Assembly: GCA_003456035.1 (NCBI GenBank)
Contig: DMPJ01000245.1
Coordinates: forward strand, 1-5,173
Length of the DNA: 5,173 nt
Direction: 5' to 3'
Source of the DNA: Planktothrix sp. UBA8402
Lineage (GTDB): Bacteria > Cyanobacteriota > Cyanobacteriia > Cyanobacteriales > Microcoleaceae
A model generated the notes under the pieces. That model was given only the letters and a program-made list of their open reading frames with translations. It did not search any database and was not told the origin of the DNA. Each line of letters begins with the position of its first letter. Position 1 is the stretch's first letter. A program made the translations under genes and the position numbers. Shown here piece after piece: positions 1 to 5,173 of this stretch.

Positions 1-110
1 AATTAGGCTTTTTGTCATTAACTATAGTTCCTTTAATTATGGCTATATTTAGCGTAGCTGTAACCACTTTATTCCGCTTAATTTATCTGATGCTTAAACG
101 AATTTTATAA
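1..110 (+). CDS. C-terminal end of a membrane protein (partial)
   Basis: An open frame enters from the left edge (first whole codon at 3) and runs 35 codons to a TAA at 108-110. The peptide is almost wholly hydrophobic (LGFLSLTIVPLIMAIFSVAV at its start) and ends in a short basic tail, LMLKRIL. This fits one C-terminal transmembrane helix, or a helix plus an amphipathic end, with the positive tail probably cytoplasmic. No start codon or diagnostic motif lies in the window, so the family cannot be named. The gene converges on the Uma2 gene, whose stop lies 17 bp further on, and I see no hairpin terminator in that gap. The frame is short, so chance openness in AT-rich DNA is possible, but the sustained hydrophobic composition argues for a real tail. 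Confidence 0.5.
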   Translation, partial: LGFLSLTIVPLIMAIFSVAVTTLFRLIYLMLKRIL

Positions 111-127
111 ACGAGGATACTAAAAGA

Positions 128-697
128 CTAGACTAAATAGAGCAAACTGAATAAATCTGTTACCGAAAATTGCCAATCATTTAACACATTCAGCACGGGT
201 AAACTATCCATACCTGATTTAACTTCTGGAATGCAATTCGGTTGAAAAATACTGACAGATTCATCATCAGGATCGATAAACCAACCTAACTTTGTTCCAT
301 GATTAAGACAGAAAGCAATTTTTTGAATCACTCGATTAGGAGATTGTTCTGGAGAGAGAATTTCAATTATCCAATCTGGAGGAATTTTAAACCGATTTTC
401 AATTCGTTTATTCGGGCGTAAAGGAATATTATCCCATTCAAAAATAGCAATATCAGGAACAATTGAACTCCCTCCAAAAGTGCAACGTAACTCCGTCAGT
501 CCATAGGCTAATTTCTGCGGTTCACCCACTCGATTAATCGCAGTCACTAAGCGAGTTTGTAAAATACTATGTTCTCCTTGTGGCATAGATTTTTGATAGA
601 TATGACTATTAATATATTCGCGCGCTGGCTTGGTTTCTGGTAATTGCAAAAACTCGTCTAAAGATATCTTGGATTGAGACTCTATTGAGGACACCAT
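128..697 (-). CDS. Uma2-family PD-(D/E)XK nuclease-like protein (first copy)
   Basis: A 189-residue protein of the Uma2 (DUF820) family, which has the restriction-endonuclease fold and is greatly expanded in cyanobacteria; its biological role is not established. The family core is visible: a histidine after a variable loop (GEHS, H43), the PD motif in PDIAIF (D82), the strand with glutamate in WIIEILSP (E112), and K126, followed by the W-F-I-D-P strand (139-143). D82, E112 and K126 are the likely PD-ExK metal and catalytic triad. The usual N-terminal dG motif after the first glutamate is weak here (EYINSHI). The frame can be extended two codons to a TTG at 703. I prefer the ATG at 697 because AAGGA lies 10 bases upstream of it and only 4 from the TTG. 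It is divergent from the PstS-like gene and convergent with the membrane-protein tail. It shares the fold but little sequence with the second Uma2 gene, so it is not a recent duplicate. Confidence 0.85.
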   Translation of the reverse strand: MVSSIESQSKISLDEFLQLPETKPAREYINSHIYQKSMPQGEHSILQTRLVTAINRVGEPQKLAYGLTELRCTFGGSSIVPDIAIFEWDNIPLRPNKRIENRFKIPPDWIIEILSPEQSPNRVIQKIAFCLNHGTKLGWFIDPDDESVSIFQPNCIPEVKSGMDSLPVLNVLNDWQFSVTDLFSLLYLV

Positions 698-760
698 AAA
701 CAATTATTCCTTGAATTATCCTTGATAATTTTTGTGCCATTATTTGACCAGTTTAGTAAT

Positions 761-769
761 ATTATATCA
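761..769 (-). promoter_or_regulatory. Candidate extended -10 promoter for the first Uma2 gene
   Basis: Read on the minus strand this is TGATATAAT, an exact TGnTATAAT extended -10. It would start transcription near 755 and give a leader of about 57 bases before the ATG at 697. No good -35 hexamer is found 16-18 bp upstream, which an extended -10 can tolerate. The region is AT-rich, so chance matches are possible. Confidence 0.35.
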
Positions 770-780
770 ATAACTGCCCC

Positions 781-786
781 TATAAT
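781..786 (+). promoter_or_regulatory. Candidate -10 element for the solute-binding protein genes
   Basis: A perfect TATAAT lies about 50 bases upstream of the ATG at 836 in the divergent intergenic region, within a short CCCC/CC context. It would give a leader of roughly 42 bases. No convincing -35 lies at the right distance: TTGACC at 744-749 is 31 bp away. If real, it resembles cyanobacterial promoters that lack a -35 and rely on an activator. Confidence 0.3.
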
Positions 787-835
787 CCTACAAAAGTGCT
801 AAAATTTTCCCTAATATTCAAAATACTTGAGATTT

Positions 836-1918
836 ATGACTCAAAAAAATGACACTACAACTTTAATCCTCGCCTTACTGATTACCGGAGGATTAATTAG
901 TGGCGGAATTTGGTGGTTTACTCGCAATATGAATTTGTCAACAGTCTTAAATTCTAATCCCTCTCCCTCTAGTTCAATTCCACCTAAACCCGCCCCAATT
1001 CCACCTACCTCTGTCCCTCAAACCTCAACAAAAGATTTTAAAACCTTTGCTGAAGTTCCTAATGTTCCGAATGGACTTTTTACCTATGGCGGAAGTACCA
1101 CATTTGCACCAATTCGTCAAGTGATTAATCCCGAAATTCAAAAGATTTTTCCTCAATTTCAATTACGATATTTTCAAAATCCCAGTCAACCTCCCGGTTC
1201 AGGAATTGGGATTAAAATGTTAATTGATAATCAAATTACTTTCGCTGAATCTTCCCGACCTTTACAGGAATCAGACTATCAACAAGCCAGACAAAGGGGA
1301 TTAAATTTAATTGAAATTCCGGTGGCGATTGATGGGATTGTAGTTGCAGTTAATCCTAACTTGAATATTCAAGGATTAACCATTAATGAATTAAAACAAA
1401 TTTATACAGGTAAAATCACGAATTGGAGTCAACTCGGAGGGGAAAATATTCCCATTGTTGCCTATTCTCGGACTCAGGAAGCCGGAGGAACAACAGAATT
1501 TTTTATCACGAATGTATTAGGAGGAGAGAGCTTTGGAGAGGCGGTAAAATTTATTTCTACTACCACAGAAGCCTTAAGAGCGATCTCCAATAATCCAGGC
1601 GGAATCTATTATGCTTCCGCCCCGGAAGTTGTCGAACAATGTACAATCAAACCCATCGCTATTGGTTTAAACTCTGGAGCTTTAATTCAACCCTATAAAA
1701 ACCCCTTAATTCCACCGGAAAATTGTCCTCAACAACGGAATCAAATTGATCCTGTTGTATTTAAAAATGGAGAATATCCTCTCACCAGACGTTTATTTAT
1801 TATTGTCAAACAAAATAATCAAACTGAACAACAAGCAGGAGACGCCTACACTCAACTTTTATTAACTTCTCAAGGTCAAGATTTTATGGAAAAATTAGGA
1901 TTTATTAGAATCCGTTAA
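836..1918 (+). CDS. Membrane-anchored PstS-like solute-binding protein
   Basis: A 360-residue protein of the PstS-like type II periplasmic binding family. It has an N-terminal anchor (hydrophobic 10-28 after MTQKND; no lipobox cysteine, so probably uncleaved), a Pro/Ser linker (about 40-65), then the binding domain from about 80. Family landmarks are YGGSTTFAP (84-92), GSGIGIKMLIDN (121-132), FAESSRPL (136-143), AIDGIVVAVNP (164-174), YTGKITNWSQLGG (190-202), SRTQEAGGTTEFF (211-223) and GGIYYASAPEV (255-265). Only two cysteines occur (C269, C297), which could form a disulfide in the periplasm. Compared with E. coli PstS, the Asp of SDxPL is Ser140 and the Ser of GSGT is Gly, so phosphate may not be the ligand. 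A frame extension to TTG at 827 is possible, but the ATG at 836 aligns exactly with the start of the downstream gene. The Shine-Dalgarno is weak (GAG 4 bases upstream). The next gene follows after 94 bp on the same strand, possibly an operon. No permease or ATPase gene is in view. Confidence 0.85.
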   Translation: MTQKNDTTTLILALLITGGLISGGIWWFTRNMNLSTVLNSNPSPSSSIPPKPAPIPPTSVPQTSTKDFKTFAEVPNVPNGLFTYGGSTTFAPIRQVINPEIQKIFPQFQLRYFQNPSQPPGSGIGIKMLIDNQITFAESSRPLQESDYQQARQRGLNLIEIPVAIDGIVVAVNPNLNIQGLTINELKQIYTGKITNWSQLGGENIPIVAYSRTQEAGGTTEFFITNVLGGESFGEAVKFISTTTEALRAISNNPGGIYYASAPEVVEQCTIKPIAIGLNSGALIQPYKNPLIPPENCPQQRNQIDPVVFKNGEYPLTRRLFIIVKQNNQTEQQAGDAYTQLLLTSQGQDFMEKLGFIRIR

Positions 1919-2012
1919 ATTTTCTGGGCCGGGTATGCTTCTGTCTGTTAACTTATGGTTTAATCACAGAAAAAAATGTTAAAATAGAATTTAAGCATCA
2001 ATTTATAATCCG

Positions 2013-3437
2013 ATGTCTCAAAAAAATGAATCTCTAATCTTATTGTTAGCACTCCTGATTACGGCGGGCCTATTAGGGGCGGGTTATTTTTTATTTTTCG
2101 GATTTTCTCCTAAACCCCTATTAAATCCAAATAATCCCTCTGCAACTTTACCCCCAACTTCCTCACCTAATATTGCTATCGGGTCTATAGAAAATCGGAT
2201 TAGTCAAGGAGAAAAAGTTTTAATTCCTTCAGGAAATTTAGCTCTCAAACAGTCGGGAATTGAGGCTTTAGTGTCTCGTCAATATCAGAATGCTGTTCAA
2301 CAATTTAACGCCGCATTACAACAAAATAAAAATGATCCTGAAGCCTTAGTCTATAGAAATAACGCTCAAACTTTAGAAAACAATCAACCCTTTTATACTA
2401 TAGCAGTATCTATTCCGATTGGAACTTCAGTAAATACCGCCCAGGAGATTTTAAGAGGAGTTGCTCAAGCTCAAATGGAAGTTAATCAAGGGGGAGGAAT
2501 TGCAGGAAAATCATTAAATGTGATCATTGTCAATGATGATAATAGTCCTGAAGTTGCTCAAGAAGTTGCTCAAAAATTAGTAGATAATTCAGAAATTTTA
2601 GGAGTAGTTGGTCATTTTGGAAGTAACACCACCGAAGCAGCAGCACCGATTTATGAAGCTGGGAAATTAGTCTTAATTTCTCCTACAAGTACATCAACAA
2701 ATATTTCTAATGCGGGAGACTATATTTTTAGAACTGTTCCTAGCGATCGCTTTGCGGGAAGTAGCTTATCTCGATATTTACTAAATACTTTAAACCTAAA
2801 AAAAGCGGTTATATTTTTTAATAGTGCTAATCAATATAGCACCTCTTTACAAACAGAATTTACCACTGCTTTAAGTGGAGATGGGGGGGAAGTTGTCAGC
2901 GTTTTTGATATTGCCAAACCTGATTTTAACCCACTTCAAGCCTTAGAACAAGCTCGCCAACAGGGAGCAGAAGTAATTGTCTTAACTCCCGATTCTTCTA
3001 CTATTGAACAGTCGTTACAAGTGGTGAGAATTAATCGCAGACAGTTACCATTATTGGGAGGAGATAGTTTATATAGACCGGAAACCTTGAAGGTTGGAAG
3101 TGATGCTGTGGGGATGGTAATTGCGATTCCTTGGCATATTTTAGCTAATCCTAATTCGGCTTTTGCTCAAACAGCAAATCAACTCTGGGGAGCGAGTGTT
3201 AACTGGCGCACCGCCACCGCCTATGATGCTACAAAAGCCTTGGTTGCTGCTATTGCTAAAAACCCTACCCGAACCGGGGTTCAACAAGCACTTTCCGCCC
3301 CGGATTTTACCCCCCAAGGAGCAACGGGTGTAATTAGATTTTTACCATCGGGCGATCGCAATCAACCCTTACAATTAGTTATAATTGAACCAGGAAATCG
3401 TTCAGGATTGGGTTATGATTTTGTTCCAGTTCCTTAA
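2013..3437 (+). CDS. Membrane-anchored ABC-type (LivJ-like) substrate-binding protein with TPR-like segment
   Basis: A 474-residue protein of the branched-chain amino acid/amide type I binding family (Peripla_BP_6), placed in the periplasm on a membrane tether. Parts in order: MSQKNE plus hydrophobic anchor (8-29) without lipobox; a Pro/Asn/Ser linker (31-57); a helical stretch with ISQGEKVLIPSGN (63-75); one TPR-like repeat (about 80-113, with G82, A85, Y91, A94, F98, A101 and P109 fitting the consensus); and the binding domain from about 127. Landmarks are LRGVAQAQMEVN (147-158), GVVGHFGSNTTEAAAP (197-212), LISPTSTSTN (221-230), FRTVPSDRFAG (239-249), AIPWHI (381-386) and ATAYDATKAL (401-410). 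SNTT and SPTST are where this family grips the alpha-amino and carboxylate groups of its ligand; the actual ligand cannot be told. The protein has no cysteine. Length and C-terminal GYDFVPV match a cyanobacterial subfamily I recognise. No clear Shine-Dalgarno precedes the ATG; TAAAAT at 1980-1985 could be a -10 in the 94-bp gap. No transporter partners are present. Confidence 0.87.
   Translation: MSQKNESLILLLALLITAGLLGAGYFLFFGFSPKPLLNPNNPSATLPPTSSPNIAIGSIENRISQGEKVLIPSGNLALKQSGIEALVSRQYQNAVQQFNAALQQNKNDPEALVYRNNAQTLENNQPFYTIAVSIPIGTSVNTAQEILRGVAQAQMEVNQGGGIAGKSLNVIIVNDDNSPEVAQEVAQKLVDNSEILGVVGHFGSNTTEAAAPIYEAGKLVLISPTSTSTNISNAGDYIFRTVPSDRFAGSSLSRYLLNTLNLKKAVIFFNSANQYSTSLQTEFTTALSGDGGEVVSVFDIAKPDFNPLQALEQARQQGAEVIVLTPDSSTIEQSLQVVRINRRQLPLLGGDSLYRPETLKVGSDAVGMVIAIPWHILANPNSAFAQTANQLWGASVNWRTATAYDATKALVAAIAKNPTRTGVQQALSAPDFTPQGATGVIRFLPSGDRNQPLQLVIIEPGNRSGLGYDFVPVP
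2743..2750. repeat. HIP1 octamer
   Basis: GCGATCGC, the highly iterated palindrome of cyanobacterial genomes, sits inside the LivJ-like gene. It is read as xGC-GAT-CGC and encodes the S-D-R of VPSDRF. Confidence 0.85.
3352..3359. repeat. HIP1 octamer
   Basis: A second GCGATCGC near the end of the LivJ-like gene, in the same codon phase and encoding G-D-R in PSGDRN. Confidence 0.85.
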
Positions 3438-3997
3438 GATAAAAAAATCTGATTAATGTTAATATTAAATTCAGGAAAAGCAGCTAGAGTTAAAGTTTGT
3501 TCAACTGTAAAAAACTGAATGGATTGATAACCGTTAGGAGTAGGAGTTCGATACACCCGCACAATATTTTGATTCAAGTCAATTAACCAAACTTCCTGAA
3601 TTTGACTCTGACAATAGAGAGGAATTTTTACCTGTTGGTCAAAATCAATAGTTGTATCGGATACTTCTATTAATAATATAATATCCGAGGGTTGTGGATG
3701 TCTTTCTTCATAAAAATCTGGACGAGGTTGCAGCAGAACTAAATCGGGTTGAGGTTGTGATAAATTATTTAATTGAATTGGGTTTTGAGTATCAATAATA
3801 ACGAGATCGCCTAATTTACGATTCAATAAATAATCTAACCGTCGTACACAAGCCGCATGACGTTTTCCAATTGGTGACATTTTAATAATTTCTCCTGCTA
3901 CTAATTCATTATTTTCATCGGATTTAAAAACCCCAACTTCTCCCATTTTCTGATAATCTTCAACGGTAAAACATCTTTTTAAAACTTGGATTGACAT
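3434..3997 (-). CDS. Uma2-family PD-(D/E)XK nuclease-like protein (second copy)
   Basis: A 187-residue protein of the Uma2 (DUF820) family, of typical length, with a restriction-endonuclease fold but unestablished cellular role. It has all the family landmarks: FTVEDYQKMGEVGVF (10-24), ELVAGEIIKMSPIG (31-44) with E36, H47, QPDLVLL (83-89) with D85, the strand IILLIEVSD (106-114) with E111, K124 in VKIPLY, and EVWLIDL (135-141). D85, E111 and K124 are the probable PD-ExK active site, so the protein looks intact. This copy is closer to the family consensus than the one at 128-697. The start at 3997 is set by a full AGGAGG 5 bases upstream. Its stop overlaps the stop of the LivJ-like gene by 4 bp. 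It lies downstream of por on the same strand, but a palindromic repeat and its own candidate promoter lie between them, so I would not call them an operon. Confidence 0.9.
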   Translation of the reverse strand: MSIQVLKRCFTVEDYQKMGEVGVFKSDENNELVAGEIIKMSPIGKRHAACVRRLDYLLNRKLGDLVIIDTQNPIQLNNLSQPQPDLVLLQPRPDFYEERHPQPSDIILLIEVSDTTIDFDQQVKIPLYCQSQIQEVWLIDLNQNIVRVYRTPTPNGYQSIQFFTVEQTLTLAAFPEFNININQIFLS

Positions 3998-4002
3998 TTT
4001 AA

Positions 4003-4008
4003 CCTCCT
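4003..4008 (-). promoter_or_regulatory. Full-consensus Shine-Dalgarno of the second Uma2 gene
   Basis: On the minus strand AGGAGG is followed by TTAAA and the ATG at 3997. It is the only full-consensus ribosome binding site in the window; the other genes have weak ones or none. It fixes the start and suggests efficient initiation whenever the message is made. Confidence 0.75.
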
Positions 4009-4022
4009 AGTTTATTAATATA

Positions 4023-4028
4023 ATTATA
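4023..4028 (-). promoter_or_regulatory. Candidate -10 element for the second Uma2 gene
   Basis: TATAAT on the minus strand, 25 bases before the start codon, would give a short leader that still includes the AGGAGG. No recognisable -35 lies at the right spacing, and the surrounding DNA is AT-only for some 20 bases, so this is a weak call. Confidence 0.25.
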
Positions 4029-4056
4029 ATCTATAGCAATCCTAAATCATATTTGT

Positions 4057-4084
4057 GTAGAGACGTTGCATGCAACGTCTCTAC
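4057..4084. repeat. Perfect 28-bp palindrome, dispersed cyanobacterial repeat type
   Basis: GTAGAGACGTTGCA is followed at once by its exact reverse complement, giving 14-bp arms with no spacer. The arms can be extended by TGT (4054-4056) pairing with ACA (4086-4088) if C4085 is bulged. It begins 12 bp beyond the por stop codon and lies upstream of the second Uma2 gene. As RNA it would fold into a strong hairpin from either strand and could end or stabilise the 3' end of the por message, although no T-run follows on the por strand. From memory, this sequence is a very common dispersed repeat in filamentous cyanobacteria. The adjoining stretch from about 4031 (CTATAGCAATCCTAAATCAT) may belong to the same element, but I cannot confirm its ends. 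Confidence 0.8.
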
Positions 4085-4096
4085 CACAGGGTTTTA

Positions 4097-5062
<966 letters not shown>

Positions 5063-5110
5063 TTAACTCAATTCACCATGATTGACTCTTTCTAGGATCT
5101 CATGTTTTAA

Positions 5111-5120
5111 CACCCTGGTG
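5111..5120. promoter_or_regulatory. Small inverted repeat upstream of por
   Basis: CACC-CT-GGTG is a 4-bp inverted repeat with a 2-base centre, about 55 bases upstream of the por start. It could be part of an operator, but arms this short arise easily by chance, and I recognise no regulator for it. Confidence 0.12.
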
Positions 5121-5130
5121 ACTATTGTAG

Positions 5131-5172
5131 TGAGTCCTTCAGGACTCAAAGTTAGAAAGCCCTAAAGGGCTT
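5131..5172. repeat. Twin short hairpins, REP-like dispersed repeat (cut by window edge)
   Basis: Two perfect inverted repeats stand 8 bases apart. The first, TGAGTCCT-TC-AGGACTCA (5131-5148), has 8-bp arms. The second, AAGCCCT-AA-AGGGCTT (5157-5172), has 7-bp arms. Both have a 2-base centre. The flank TTGTAGTGAG on the left, and a right end breaking off at CTTA, resemble the GTAGTGAG...CTTACTAC repeats I remember as abundant in filamentous cyanobacteria. The element lies 75-116 bases upstream of por and may therefore overlap its promoter region or leader, or end transcription of a gene beyond the window. Confidence 0.65.
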
Positions 5173-5173
5173 A

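Noticed and set aside
744..749. TTGACC as a -35 for the PstS-like gene
   Set aside because: It is 31 bp from the perfect TATAAT, and the hexamers 16-18 bp downstream are poor -10s.
827..835. TTG start at 827 for the PstS-like gene
   Set aside because: The ATG at 836 aligns residue for residue with the start of the downstream paralogous anchor, while the TTG adds three unmatched residues.
1944..1965. Pho-box-like TTAA repeats upstream of the LivJ-like gene
   Set aside because: Two TTAA-containing octamers are visible on the minus strand, but the period is 12 rather than 11 and several consensus positions fail.
2004..2009. TATAAT immediately before the LivJ-like gene as its promoter -10
   Set aside because: It ends 3 bases before the ATG, so transcription would start inside the coding region.
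4054..4095. Rho-independent terminator for por formed by the 28-bp palindrome
   Set aside because: The hairpin is strong, but on the por strand it is followed by ACAAATATG rather than a T-run, so I list it as a repeat with possible 3'-end function only.
5124..5129. TACAAT (minus strand) as the por -10
   Set aside because: No -35 hexamer or extended -10 TG accompanies it, and the region just upstream is the twin-hairpin repeat, so the match is too weak to list.
5131..5172. Start of a CRISPR array
   Set aside because: Only two short inverted repeats with different stems are present; there are no equal direct repeats with unique spacers.

Overview
The window looks like chromosomal DNA from a cyanobacterium, most likely an AT-rich filamentous one of the Planktothrix/Oscillatoriales kind (the genus is a guess). 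The evidence is a light-dependent protochlorophyllide reductase gene (por), three copies of the cyanobacterial HIP1 octamer GCGATCGC, two Uma2-family genes (a family greatly expanded in cyanobacteria), and dispersed palindromic repeats of the type common in filamentous cyanobacterial genomes.

Layout from left to right: the last 35 codons of a membrane protein gene (+) enter from the left edge and stop at 110. A Uma2-family gene (-, 128-697) converges on it. A divergent intergenic region (698-835) has candidate -10 elements for both directions. Two tandem + strand genes follow: a PstS-like type II solute-binding protein (836-1918) and a LivJ-like type I solute-binding protein (2013-3437). A second Uma2-family gene (-, 3434-3997) overlaps the end of the latter tail to tail by 4 bp. 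A perfect 28-bp palindrome (4057-4084) separates it from por (-, 4097-5056). The right edge (5131-5172) holds two adjacent short hairpins that look like part of a dispersed repeat. No gene-free stretch exceeds 300 bases, and I see no tRNA, rRNA, CRISPR array or transposase gene.

Functionally, the central pair is the most interesting part. The two solute-binding proteins have different folds but almost the same N-terminal membrane anchor (15 of 30 residues identical without gaps). No permease or ATPase gene is visible beside them. The PstS-like one appears to have lost acidic and hydroxyl phosphate ligands at the expected positions, so it may bind something else or act as a sensor. The LivJ-like one has a TPR-like repeat between anchor and binding domain. 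They look like a co-inherited pair of tethered periplasmic binding proteins, which is inference. por belongs to chlorophyll synthesis and has no evident link to the pair. Nothing here is clearly a new defence or mobile system.
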